In this document: positions 53,151 to 61,441 of the stretch, one piece after another
Position numbering within the stretch: the stretch's first letter is position 1
Layout of the letters: every line of letters begins with the position of its first letter
Assembly: GCA_965205055.1 (NCBI GenBank)
Contig: OZ242030.1
Span: 4,154,001 to 4,218,000 of the forward strand
Direction of reading: 5' to 3'
From: CBDBBY01 sp965205055
GTDB lineage: Bacteria > Pseudomonadota > Alphaproteobacteria > Rhodobacterales > Rhodobacteraceae
DNA: 64,000 nt
Notes under the pieces: model-generated
The model's database searches: none
Told to the model about the DNA's origin: nothing
Seen by the model: only the letters and a program-made list of their open reading frames with translations
Made by a program: the position numbers and the translations under genes

Positions 53151-53295
53151 GGGAATGCGATCAGCTGCCGCAGCGTCGACAGCCAAGCGCAGAACGCTCG
53201 CCGCTCTCTGGACTATTGGAAATCAATTTGCGATTGCTTTGCATCTTTCCGAGTGCCATTTGAGCGGCAATGTTCGAAACGGAGGATCAAATTAA

Positions 53296-54057
53296 ATGAC
53301 TTTGCGCACAGCGACAACGCATGATTTCCGGGGACAACTGGCTGTTGTGACGGGCGGAGCACGGGGAATCGGAGGAGCTGTCGCCGACAGGCTGATTGCG
53401 TCCAACGCCAAGGTCGTGGTCTGGGACATGGATTGCGACGAAGCAGGCCGCAAAGCGGATTCCTTCGACCGGAACGCGAAAGGCGTGTGCGTGGATGTTT
53501 CATGCGCCGACTCGGTGAGGAAAGCTGTCGCGGAAACGAATGCCTGGGCCGGACCGATTTCCGTCCTTGTCAATTCTGCCGGGATCGCGGGCCCCAACGC
53601 GAACGTCGTGGACTACGATTTGGACGAGTGGTCCCGAATTCAGAAAATAAACGTCGACGGAACGTTCCTGACCAACCGGTTCATCGTCCGTCAAATGCTC
53701 GCCGAGGGCTACGGCCGGATCGTGAACATCGCCTCGATCGCGGGAAAGGAAGGCAATCCGACCGCTTCCGCTTACTCGGCATCGAAGTCTGCGGTCATCG
53801 CCTTCACGAAAGCGCTGGGCAAGGAGACCGCCGGCATCGACATTTGCGTCAACTGCGTGACGCCCGCGGCGGCGCGGACGCGAATTTTCGAGCAGATTTC
53901 CGAGGAGCATATCGCATACATGCTTTCCAAGATTCCCCGGAAACGGTTTCTTGAAGTGGAGGAAGCGGCTTCCATGATTTGCTGGCTTTGCACTTCGGAA
54001 AACAGTTTTACGACCGGCGCCGTCTTCGACTTGAGCGGAGGCCGCGCGACCTATTGA
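53296..54057 (+). CDS. Short-chain dehydrogenase/reductase (SDR)
   Basis: A 253-residue classical SDR with the cofactor motif TGGARGIGGAVADRL, Asp in VVWDMD (NAD preference), NSAG in VLVNSAGIAGPNA, the catalytic Ser in NIASIAGKEGN and YxxxK in YSASKSAVIAF. It resembles 3-oxoacyl-reductase-type or sugar/polyol dehydrogenases. The substrate is unknown. It is divergent from the oxoprolinase gene. A truncated, frameshifted copy of its 3' three-quarters lies at 55659-56300. Confidence 0.93.
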   Translation: MTLRTATTHDFRGQLAVVTGGARGIGGAVADRLIASNAKVVVWDMDCDEAGRKADSFDRNAKGVCVDVSCADSVRKAVAETNAWAGPISVLVNSAGIAGPNANVVDYDLDEWSRIQKINVDGTFLTNRFIVRQMLAEGYGRIVNIASIAGKEGNPTASAYSASKSAVIAFTKALGKETAGIDICVNCVTPAAARTRIFEQISEEHIAYMLSKIPRKRFLEVEEAASMICWLCTSENSFTTGAVFDLSGGRATY

Positions 54058-54558
54058 ATCTTCATTCGCCGCCGGCTCGTTCCGACGCCCTGATCCGCCA
54101 GGTTCAAGATACGGCAATTGGGTCGCCGGCTGACCGGCGCGCAGGATCAGCTTCGACTGGCCTTGCGACAATGAGCGGAGCCAAGCGAGGACGATGTGCG
54201 ATTGCGCCAAAGCATCTCCCGCCTCGCTCTTCCGCATCATCGAAAGAGCAGTTGAACCCGCATCGAATGGGGTCAGTTTTGAACGCCGATATCCCCCAGG
54301 GTTGCTTTTACATGCCGATTCACATACGCGCTCTAGCCCTACGCGAGGGTTGACGGATGCCTCGAAACCCCGGCTCGACTGACGACCGACGGCAGCGGTC
54401 AATCAAGTGTTCCGAGAAGTACTGGGGGCTTTCTCTTCAGCCTGAATTCCTTCCATCGAGTTTCCGGCTCGTTTGTTTAGCCGATTGCTCTCCGGAAAAC
54501 CCGGGGCAGTTCAAGCTGAGCGAAGTCCCATAACGGTCGACATACAGAAGATGTACAC
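54058..54558. other. Intergenic with a dispersed repeat copy
   Basis: No gene is supported. The segment 54443-54512 is the empty-site copy of the repeat that carries the 112-bp MITE near 6061. The duplicated SDR 3' flank continues here to about 54080. Confidence 0.55.
54443..54512 (+). repeat. Dispersed repeat, copy without the MITE
   Basis: GAATTCCTTCCATCGAGTTT and GGCTCGTTTGTTTAGCCGAT, continuing CTCTCCGGAAAACCCGGGGC, align with 6023-6060 plus 6175-6213. Its single TA (54478-54479) marks the target used by the MITE. The core GAGTTTCC.GCTCGTTTGTTTAG also resembles 15407-15429 and 29559-29586. Confidence 0.75.
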
Positions 54559-55332
54559 TCACCAACATTCTGGTTTTGATATATTGTTCGCAACGACTTC
54601 GGGAAACTGTGCTTCACGGAGGTGTTCAAGCGAGATAAAGAATACGTCGGTTGCCGCATCCTTAAGTTCCTTCGCAACTTCCTGTCTCGGACATATGATG
54701 TAGACTGGTTTACTTTGCTCTTCTTTTACCATTCGGATCGGAGTGACAAGATCGGTGTCGTTTGAGATAACGGCTGCCGCATCAAACCTTCGATACCAGG
54801 CATCGTTAAGGAGATGGGCTGCAAGATTCACATCGGAGCCTTTTTCCTCTCTCGTGTGAACCTCTACGAAAACTGCATTCGGTACAGGGGCACTGTGCTT
54901 AGCCCAACCCTGCCGCCCAAGGTTTCTTTTTTTGTAGGTGCGCACCGGTATCACAAGCCTTCGGTTCCCTGATATCCGATGGTTTCCTTCTGGCAACGTC
55001 ACTGGCGGCTCAATCGCAATCTCTTGGTTTGCCACCGGAAGACTTGCTAGAGGTCGCCAGATTGTTCTGGGGAGAAAATTCCCATAGTACACCTCAACCT
55101 TATCCAGCGACTTGAGTGCGTCGATGTAAGCTTTCTGCCGACCTTTTGCATTGCTATGCGAAACCTTGGATATGAGAGATGTAAAATAGAGCACTTTTGC
55201 CACATCGCATTCGGGTGGCAGTATTTTGCGCGCTAAATCAACTAGGTTTAACCATTTATATTGCGCTCCGTTACCGCTCTTGAGGGATCCATAATACAAG
55301 TTCATGCCATCGACGTAGACTCTAACCCTCAT
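54559..55332 (-). CDS. NYN-domain (LabA/DUF88-type) nuclease-like protein
   Basis: A 257-residue protein with the NYN (PIN-like RNase) fold. Acidic residues of the metal site are visible in VYVDGMNLYYGSL near the N-terminus, EEKGSDVNLAAHLLNDAWYR, and AAVISNDTDLVTPIRMVKEE. Family members are thought to cleave RNA, and some belong to stress or defence functions. It stands alone, transcribed from the minus strand, with a terminator-like hairpin in its leader. No toxin-antitoxin partner is adjacent, although two such systems lie downstream. Confidence 0.9.
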   Translation of the reverse strand: MRVRVYVDGMNLYYGSLKSGNGAQYKWLNLVDLARKILPPECDVAKVLYFTSLISKVSHSNAKGRQKAYIDALKSLDKVEVYYGNFLPRTIWRPLASLPVANQEIAIEPPVTLPEGNHRISGNRRLVIPVRTYKKRNLGRQGWAKHSAPVPNAVFVEVHTREEKGSDVNLAAHLLNDAWYRRFDAAAVISNDTDLVTPIRMVKEEQSKPVYIICPRQEVAKELKDAATDVFFISLEHLREAQFPEVVANNISKPECW

Positions 55333-55357
55333 TGTTCATTGATTCCTTAAAAAGAAG

Positions 55358-55383
55358 AAGGGCTGCTTCGAAAAGCAGCCCTT
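55358..55383 (-). promoter_or_regulatory. Terminator-like hairpin in the leader of the NYN gene
   Basis: A perfect 11-bp stem (55358-55368 with 55373-55383) has a 4-base loop. On the minus strand it is followed by CTTCTTCTTTTT, 20-25 bases before the NYN start codon. It could be an attenuator in the NYN leader or the terminator of an upstream minus-strand transcript. Confidence 0.5.
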
Positions 55384-55658
55384 GGACTGACACCGTATGT
55401 CAGCAAGTATCAATGACAAAAATAGCCTAGAAAGCTTAAGTTGCAAACAACCGAACAACTGCAGCGCAGAAATAGGTGTCAGCATCGTATGGATTTGTGG
55501 CGAATTGTTGCTAATTTATCACGAATGGCTTGTTGTTGTCTGAGTCCAAAGCCACAATATGTTGATTCTCGTCGAAGACGAGCTTTCGGCACGATTTCGA
55601 AGGACTTGCCCGCGGTCCGGCTCCGGAACGCGAAATCGGGCGCAAGGCCGTTGCACGG

Positions 55659-56275
55659 AACAAGCCGCAAGGCGGATTCCTTCGACCGGAACGCGAAAGG
55701 CGTGTGCGTGGATGTTTCGTGCGCCGACTCGGTGAAGGATGCCGTCGCGGAAACGAATGCCTGGGCCGGACCGATTCCCGTTCTTGTCAATTCTGCCGGG
55801 ATCGCGGGCCCCAACGCGAACGTCGTGGACTACGATTTGGACGAATGGTCCCGAATTCAGAAAATAAACGTCGACGGAACGTTCCTGACCAACCGGTTCA
55901 TCGTCCGTCAAATGCTCGCCGAGGGCTACGGCCGGATCGTGAACATCGCCTCGATCGCAGGAAAGGAAGGAAATCCGACCGGCTTCCGCTTACTCGGCAT
56001 CGAAGTCTGCGGTCATCGTCTTCACGAAAGCGCTGGGCAAGGAGACCGCCGACAGCGACATTTGCGTCAACTGCGTGACGCCCGCGGCGGCGCGGACGCG
56101 AATTTTCGAGCAGACTTCCGAGGAGCATATCGCATACATGTTTTCCAAGATTTCCCGGAAACGGTTTCTTGAAGTGGGGGAAGCGGCCTCCATGATTTGC
56201 TGGCTTTGCACTTCGGAAAACAGTTTTACAACCGGCGCCGTCTTCGACTTGAGCGGAGGCCGAGCGACCTATTGA
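55659..56275 (+). pseudogene. Truncated, frameshifted duplicate of the SDR gene
   Basis: A copy of 53443-54057 beginning after the nucleotide-binding region, so the TGGARGIG motif is lost. An extra G at 55981-55982 (ACCGGCTTCC versus ACCGCTTCC) shifts the frame after KEGNPT. The 3' part resumes as TPAAARTRIFEQTSEEHIAY and ends with the same FDLSGGRATY. The copied 3' flank (TTGAATCTTCATTCGCCGCC) extends to about 56300. Several replacements change residues (ISV to IPV, GID to DSD). It cannot encode a working SDR. Confidence 0.92.
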
Positions 56276-56668
56276 ATCTTCATTCGCCGCCGGCTCGCTC
56301 CAAGAGCTTGACCTAAAATTGAGTGGCCTCGCCAAGATGTGGCATCATTTATCGTCTCACAACCCGACAAGCATATCAGACTTGCCTCGGAACGAGACCG
56401 CCAAGACCCGATAAACGCCCTAAAGCTCGGTTTGAAAGCGATTTGACAGATGGGCCGAACGCAAAAGTTTGCCCGGCGGTTTCACTCGCAGCACGCTCCG
56501 TGCGCTGCCCCGCTCGACTAGATGGGTCGGGTTCGACCGACCAGAAGCAAATTTGGATATTTTAATGAAACTTGTTCCAAGAGCGTGTTGCTCAAGAAAC
56601 GGAATAACCGGCGCCTCCAGAGTATCGATCGAAAAACTTCTCATCTCAACAGTTCATCATCGGAATGG
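56276..56668. other. Intergenic, no gene seen
   Basis: The small frames here (plus 56323-56565 and 56469-56783, minus 56420-56644) overlap and lack domains. It lies downstream of the SDR copy and of the toxin-antitoxin pair. Confidence 0.45.
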
Positions 56669-56974
56669 TCACGCCGCAAGCGGCTCAAAATGTATGACAA
56701 CACGATGCCCCGTAGCTTCGGCGAATCGATTTAAGGTGCGCGTGGAAGGTTTCTCTTTGCCGCCCTCCAGCCGCGCAATATAGGCTTGAGATGTCTTCAT
56801 GCGATCCGCCAGCTCTTGCTGTGTCAAGCCCGCTGCGCCGCGCGCCTTGATGAATTGGGCAGCGAGAGCGAACTCGTCTGCAAGGGCGGCATACTCCCGC
56901 ACGTATTCCGGGTCTCTATGCCATTCGTCAAAAGCCACCTGCACAGGAATGGTTTTCTTGGTCTCCTTCGTCAT
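56669..56974 (-). CDS. HigA-type antitoxin, XRE family
   Basis: A 101-residue protein with an N-terminal toxin-binding region (PVQVAFDEWHRDPEYVREYA) and a helix-turn-helix (residues about 48-75: GLTQQELADRMKTSQAYIAR). It neutralises the toxin encoded just upstream and probably represses the operon. Its start overlaps the toxin stop by 4 bases, so translation is coupled. Toxin-before-antitoxin order is typical of HigBA. The strand and overlap leave little doubt of pairing. Confidence 0.88.
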   Translation of the reverse strand: MTKETKKTIPVQVAFDEWHRDPEYVREYAALADEFALAAQFIKARGAAGLTQQELADRMKTSQAYIARLEGGKEKPSTRTLNRFAEATGHRVVIHFEPLAA

Positions 56975-57276
56975 GACGTCACCTCCTTAGCCCGCTCAAG
57001 AGCAATTTTGATCTCATGGCGCGGGGTCTTCCGGCTTTTCTTCGTGAAAACCCGCACAACGATGATGCGTTTCCCAATTGCGTTCACGTAAATCGCACGG
57101 GCAATGGTGTCCTTGCCCTTCATGCGCATTTCCCAAAGCCCTCCCTCCAAGTACTTTATGTAGGGCTCATGAACACGCTCAAGCCCGTTGGCTTGAATCA
57201 ACCGAACGATATGTTCAAACTTGGCTCTTATGTCCTTGGGTTGCTTTTGCATTTCCGCAAGAACGCCGTCATCCAA
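56971..57276 (-). CDS. HigB/RelE-type toxin
   Basis: A 101-residue RelE-superfamily toxin that would cleave mRNA on the ribosome. The pattern is LIQANGLERVHEPYIKYLEG, LWEMRMKGKDTIARAIYV, and IIVVRVFTKKSRKTPRHEIK. The only start codon is a TTG at 57276. Upstream codons continue the homologous N-terminus (NWSVEF before LDDGV) without an ATG or GTG, so the native start may be lost or the protein may begin at TTG with a shortened N-terminus. Confidence 0.85.
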   Translation of the reverse strand: MDDGVLAEMQKQPKDIRAKFEHIVRLIQANGLERVHEPYIKYLEGGLWEMRMKGKDTIARAIYVNAIGKRIIVVRVFTKKSRKTPRHEIKIALERAKEVTS

Positions 57277-57797
57277 GAATTCAACTGACCAGTTTTGTTC
57301 ACTATGTCAAAAAAAGCATAATTTGTCAACAATCGTGATCGGCGAGTGAGGTTCCCAGATCGATGCAGCCGCGAGATTGGCTTGATGTCTAGCCATTGGC
57401 AGTCAGAGCCTCCAGATATGGCTTGATTATATTCGCGGCACCGAATTCTCCTGCTGCCTCGAAAAGCTTGGCGGGTGTCGCTATTCTGTCGGCAAGCGCT
57501 GGTCTCAGAGATTCAATGGCGACGGACCGATCAACGAGTTTCGGATTGCGGAAAGCATCTGCAATTGATTTGGCAGGCGAAAAATCGGCGCGTCGACGCC
57601 GCAAATTTTATGGGTTTCGACTGCTGCAGAAAAATAGCGGTCACAAAACCGTACCGTGCGGATTGGCGGATAGCTGATTTTCGGAGCCCAATCACTAGTG
57701 CCGAAGTCGCGAGCAACGGCGGCATGCGAATACCAGGGCGACGGACCAAGCGGTCGAGTTCCATCCAGGCAAAAACGGCAGCGGCCGATTTTGCTGT
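57277..57797. other. Intergenic between toxin gene and DUF2461 gene
   Basis: A minus-strand frame 57389-57604 (71 residues; FEAAGEFGAANIIKPYLEAL near its end) is helix-rich and could be a remnant, but no family is recognised. Other frames here overlap it and look random. A promoter for the toxin operon should lie near 57300-57330, which is A+T-rich. Confidence 0.4.
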
Positions 57798-58484
57798 TCA
57801 GAACGCCACGCCGACCCCGCGAGACAGAAACTCCACGAACGAACTCCCTTTGCGTGCAAGATCAGCATACCAATCGACGAAATCCTCTTGGACGGCAATT
57901 TCTTCGGGGAAGACCGCAGTCGCAATGAAATCCTTGCGCTTGATATCCTCGATCAGCGGATGAAGAGGATCAAAACCCTTCGGCGGCCGCGTGAGAGACT
58001 CTCCGCCCAATCTGAACGTACTTGCGAAATCCGATTCGCTGACGACCTCCGTCCATTCCTCCGGGCGGTCGGCGATCAATTTCCGGATTCCTGCAAGGGA
58101 TTTGCTGTCCGGGCGCCAGATGCCGAGGCCTGCGAAGCACGCCTCGGGCTCAAGATGGAGGTAAAAGCCCGGCGCATGGGCGTCCTTGCAAGACTCGTGT
58201 CGAAAATGTGCGCCTACATTCGTCTTGTACGGCGACTTGTCCTTGGAGAAGCGGATATCTCTGTAGATGCGAAAAAGCGAGCCCCCGTTCGGGCGGGGGT
58301 CGGCCCGAAAGTGCGGACTGATTTGGGCCAGAGGAATTGCGAATTCCCTGACGAACTCAAGCATCGGGGCTTGAACGGACTCGACATAGCGCTGCCTGTT
58401 CGCGTCGAACCATGATCTGTCATTGTTTGATTTTAGGTCCGAAAGGAACTCGAACAGCGCCGGCGAGATGTGTTTGCCTGTCAT
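57798..58484 (-). CDS. DUF2461 family protein
   Basis: A 228-residue protein of the DUF2461 (TIGR02453) family. Motifs: LSDLKSNNDRSWFDANRQRY, FRIYRDIRFSKDKSPYKTNV, GFYLHLEPEACFAGLGIW and DPLHPLIEDIKRKDFIATAV. No biochemical role is established to my knowledge. The ATG at 58484 matches the usual start; the longer frame to 58568 is not needed. It lies 132 bases downstream of the DUF6880 gene on the same strand. Confidence 0.9.
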   Translation of the reverse strand: MTGKHISPALFEFLSDLKSNNDRSWFDANRQRYVESVQAPMLEFVREFAIPLAQISPHFRADPRPNGGSLFRIYRDIRFSKDKSPYKTNVGAHFRHESCKDAHAPGFYLHLEPEACFAGLGIWRPDSKSLAGIRKLIADRPEEWTEVVSESDFASTFRLGGESLTRPPKGFDPLHPLIEDIKRKDFIATAVFPEEIAVQEDFVDWYADLARKGSSFVEFLSRGVGVAF

Positions 58485-58615
58485 TGCGAACTCCTGCGCG
58501 GCGGGTCGCGGCCATGAATGTCGGACATCAAGCAGAAACATTGAACTGATCATCCATCTTGCCGCCATGTTGCATTCAACCTTGTCGGACGGGTTTGGCC
58601 TCGCGGTCGGCCCCG

Positions 58616-60046
58616 TCAGGTCTCCGCAACCCGCATTTCGTCAAAGATGCGCCAAAATTTGGCGCGCCACAACTTGCTTCGGGTCGACCTGAGCGATCTC
58701 AGATCATTCAGATACTCGGCATGGCTGTCGCATTCGTCAAAATCCTCGATGAACGGCGCGAGGCGATCGCAATTCAATAGGAGTTTCGCTGCGACCTGCA
58801 CTCCCCCTTGACCTCCCCGCATCAGTTTTTCCGCGAGCGCGCAGCGATAGATGAGTGTCGCCGCGAGCGGATGGCGAAGTTCGAACTCCGCAAGCAGGTG
58901 GTCGGGAACGTCGTTCAAAAATGCCACGTCTTCGATTTCGGGGCTTAGCACCAACTTTGCGGCCCGATCGTAATCCGGCCACTCGAGCAGCAACCTGAAT
59001 GCGGATAGAGGTCGATTGGAGTTCATTGCGAAGTCAAGTTCGCGCTCTTCCGCTTCGATGTCTTCGAATTCCGGTAAGCGCTTCAGATATTCGCGGAGCA
59101 TCCGCGCTGAAAAAATCTCGCGATAAATTGCCAATCGCTCGTCTTGCGCTTCCTTCTGTCGGCCAAGCATATCGAGTGCACGGATCTTTATTTCGCTCCT
59201 CGCACTGTGGGCAAAATCGACGGGGTCCAGTTTCTGATTGATCGCGTCCAGAAGTTTCAAGGCGTCTTTCGCCCGGTCGGCCTCGATCAGGCGCTCAGCC
59301 AGCTCGGCGGCGATCTCGGGAAGAGCGTGATCATGCTTGCTGAAATGTCGGATGAACGCGGCGACGTCCCGCTGGAAAAAGGCGATGCCGCGCAAACCGG
59401 CGGCAATTTGCTGTTTGAACAAATACTCTCGGAATGTGTAGCCGCAGATCTTTTCCGCTTCTTTCTCCTTGATGGTTTTCAACCGGGCTTTGAGGCGCTC
59501 CAATCCGCCTTTGCCGAGCGCAGGGCCAAGAGTGACCGCCAACAGCCGAAAATTTTGACCGGAATCATCGAGTATGATCCGCAATGCATGATCCGCGAGC
59601 GCTTTACGATCGGTTTCCGCTGCGATCGCGATGTCGCGCAAATCATGCGCAGCGGCTTGGAAGACCTTTTCCGAAAAGCCGTCCCAATGATTCCGGCGGT
59701 AGCTCACGAACGGCGCGAGATCGATCAACTGCAAAACGAGTTCGAGTCCAATCTCCGGAAATTGAACGCCAATCCGTTCGGATATCATGCGGCGGTATCC
59801 TTCAAGCTCTTTTCCCAGAATGGTATCTTGATCTCTGTCCAGATCGGACTCGTCGCCCCTTATTGCCGCCAATCGTTTGCTGATGAATTTTGCCGCTTCG
59901 TTCGGGCCGGCGGCTAGGCAAAGCTCCGCCCGCGCCCGCCGTTTTGCTGCCGCGTTGCCTTCGGCCAATTCAAGGACCAATTCAGAAAGGCGAGGAGCTC
60001 CAAGCCCTTCGAGGTTCTTTGCGTTCAAGGTTGTCTTCGCGGCCAT
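58616..60046 (-). CDS. DUF6880 family protein
   Basis: A 476-residue helical protein resembling the DUF6880 family (start TTLNAKNLEGLGAPRLSELV; then ELAEGNAAAKRRARAEL, LVLQLIDLAPFVSYRRN, LAERLIEADRAKDALKLLD). The second half has TPR-like helix pairs (ARSEIKIRALDMLGRQKEAQ). Function is unknown. The ATG at 60046 follows AGGGAAGA and fits the family start better than 60103. It appears intact. Confidence 0.85.
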   Translation of the reverse strand: MAAKTTLNAKNLEGLGAPRLSELVLELAEGNAAAKRRARAELCLAAGPNEAAKFISKRLAAIRGDESDLDRDQDTILGKELEGYRRMISERIGVQFPEIGLELVLQLIDLAPFVSYRRNHWDGFSEKVFQAAAHDLRDIAIAAETDRKALADHALRIILDDSGQNFRLLAVTLGPALGKGGLERLKARLKTIKEKEAEKICGYTFREYLFKQQIAAGLRGIAFFQRDVAAFIRHFSKHDHALPEIAAELAERLIEADRAKDALKLLDAINQKLDPVDFAHSARSEIKIRALDMLGRQKEAQDERLAIYREIFSARMLREYLKRLPEFEDIEAEERELDFAMNSNRPLSAFRLLLEWPDYDRAAKLVLSPEIEDVAFLNDVPDHLLAEFELRHPLAATLIYRCALAEKLMRGGQGGVQVAAKLLLNCDRLAPFIEDFDECDSHAEYLNDLRSLRSTRSKLWRAKFWRIFDEMRVAET

Positions 60047-60103
60047 GTCTTCCCTCGCTTTGCAAGAACCGTTCACGACTGGGATTTCGCAGCAGAAATG
60101 CAT

Positions 60104-60501
60104 TTTGAAGAAAAATTCAATGCCAAGCGTACGAAAGTGTCTGCACTCCGAACGAAGCCCCGTCGTCGGCCTTGGCCAAGGTCGGCGACGGGAACACTAT
60201 GTCACAGTCGAAATACGGAAGTTTTGTTGTAAATCATGTTGCTGTTTTTATAGCTGACATAGTCCGGAAGGTTCGTGCTCCGCGGCACGGGAGCAGGGGT
60301 TGGAATCGCTTGAACCAGGCCGCAAAGCCCGAAACAGGAGACGATACTCCGCCGCGAATATGAATTCTCAAAGCCGTTCGGTCGGAATTCGCGGCTTGGA
60401 TTCGATTGCCTGCGCAGTGTCCTATAAATGCGGATATTGTTCCGCTGGGAAGGATTGCGCCGACAACCCTGAGGTTTTCATCAGACATTCGCTTGCGGTT
60501 C
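60104..60501. other. Intergenic with palindromic repeat and possible small membrane ORF
   Basis: The inverted copy of the palindromic repeat lies at 60161-60221. On the minus strand 60234-60548 begins MGIALLILAWHYLGPENRKR, one plausible membrane segment, but the rest is not protein-like. It overlaps the LysR remnant, so it is listed only as a weak possibility. Confidence 0.35.
60161..60221 (-). repeat. Dispersed palindromic repeat, copy 3 (inverted)
   Basis: Read on the minus strand, CTTCCGTATTTCGACTGTGA precedes TTCCCGTCGCCGACCTTGGC and the returning half of the hairpin (60190 down to 60161), matching copy 1 at 7221-7280. The hairpin retains about 12 pairs. Confidence 0.8.
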
Positions 60502-60993
60502 TCAGGTCCCAAATAATGCCACGCGAGAATCAAAAGTGCGATCCCCATGAGAACAAATATGACGATAAGCAGCCGCCCAAGCGATCACATTCCGTAGCTT
60601 TTCATTCCTGTCGCCTCTCGCGCAACGCGCAATCGCGCGGGGCAGGACCGTCACGGAGGCCAAGGGCGCCACGCTTATCCGCAGGCAGCCGGTCTGGCGT
60701 CCCTTGAGTTCCACCGCCTCCTGGTCGAACCGCTGCAACTCCACCTCGATTGATCGCGCGCGGGCAAGCAGCACCTGACGGTGCCCCGTCGGAACGACGC
60801 CTCTTGAGGTTCTTGGGAACAGCGGCTGGCCGAGCTCAACTTCCATTCGCCGGAGCGGCTTGGTCAACGCCGACTGCGACTTGCCGAGCTTTGACGCCGC
60901 GGAGCGGATCAAGCCTGATCCAGCAATCGCGAGCATGGTCTGCACATGCCTCAAGCGCATTCGGGAACCCAGCACGCTTCCGACGTTCCGCAC
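60502..60993 (-). pseudogene. Truncated LysR-family regulator
   Basis: Minus strand. The N-terminal LysR helix-turn-helix is intact (MRLRHVQTMLAIAGSGLIRS, KSQSALTKPLRRMEVELGQP, LFPRTSRGVVPTGHRQVLL). The ligand domain stops after LRISVAPLASVTVLPRAIAR, and the remaining ORF is unrelated. Full-length relatives have about 300 residues, so about half is missing. Such a protein could still bind DNA but is probably a remnant. Confidence 0.8.
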
Positions 60994-61050
60994 AAGCCAT
61001 CTGCGTCAGACGTTCGCCTACTGAGAAGTTGTAAGTAGTGAGGTTGCAGT

Positions 61051-61084
61051 CAGAGGTGTAAATTTGGCACAGAGGTGTAAATTT
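61051..61084 (+). promoter_or_regulatory. Direct repeats upstream of hipBA
   Basis: CAGAGGTGTAAATTT occurs twice, at 61051-61065 and 61070-61084, starting 19 bases apart and about 60-90 bases before the antitoxin start. Spaced direct copies of one site are a typical autoregulatory arrangement for a HipB-like DNA-binding antitoxin. The A+T-rich stretch just downstream could hold the promoter. Confidence 0.55.
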
Positions 61085-61141
61085 AATTTCTGGAAAAAAT
61101 ATGTTACCTCACAGCTTCAAAAGGCCTCTAAAGTTTCTACT

Positions 61142-61441
61142 ATGCCTACAAAGATAAAAACCTCGCCAGCAGTTCGACGGGAACTTCGCACACTTGGAGC
61201 CAGTCTAAGGCAAGCTAGACTTCGACGTCGGCTCACCCAGAAACTTGTCGCGGAACGCGCAGGCATGACCCGGCCAACATTGCGACGGGCGGAGCGCGGA
61301 GATCCCAGCGTCAGTGCCGGATCGTACGCACTGCTCCTTCAGGCATTGGGTCTGCTCGACGGCTGGGGCGGAGTAGACGATCCGGTCGGCGATCACCTTG
61401 CGATGGAGCAGCTTCCGAAGGCTGTTCGTTCAAGCAAGTGA
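61142..61441 (+). CDS. hipB: HipB-type antitoxin, XRE family
   Basis: A 99-residue DNA-binding antitoxin with a helix-turn-helix (residues about 17-60: LGASLRQARLRRRLTQKLVA, RAGMTRPTLRRAERGDPSVS). It would bind the HipA kinase and the operon promoter. The ATG at 61142 is chosen; the frame upstream to 61064 runs through the operator repeats. The stop overlaps the GTG start of hipA by 4 bases. Confidence 0.88.
   Translation: MPTKIKTSPAVRRELRTLGASLRQARLRRRLTQKLVAERAGMTRPTLRRAERGDPSVSAGSYALLLQALGLLDGWGGVDDPVGDHLAMEQLPKAVRSSK

Noticed and set aside
60234..60548. Small membrane protein on the minus strand
   Set aside because: Only the first 22 residues look like a membrane segment; it overlaps the LysR remnant and lacks a ribosome binding site at its ATG.
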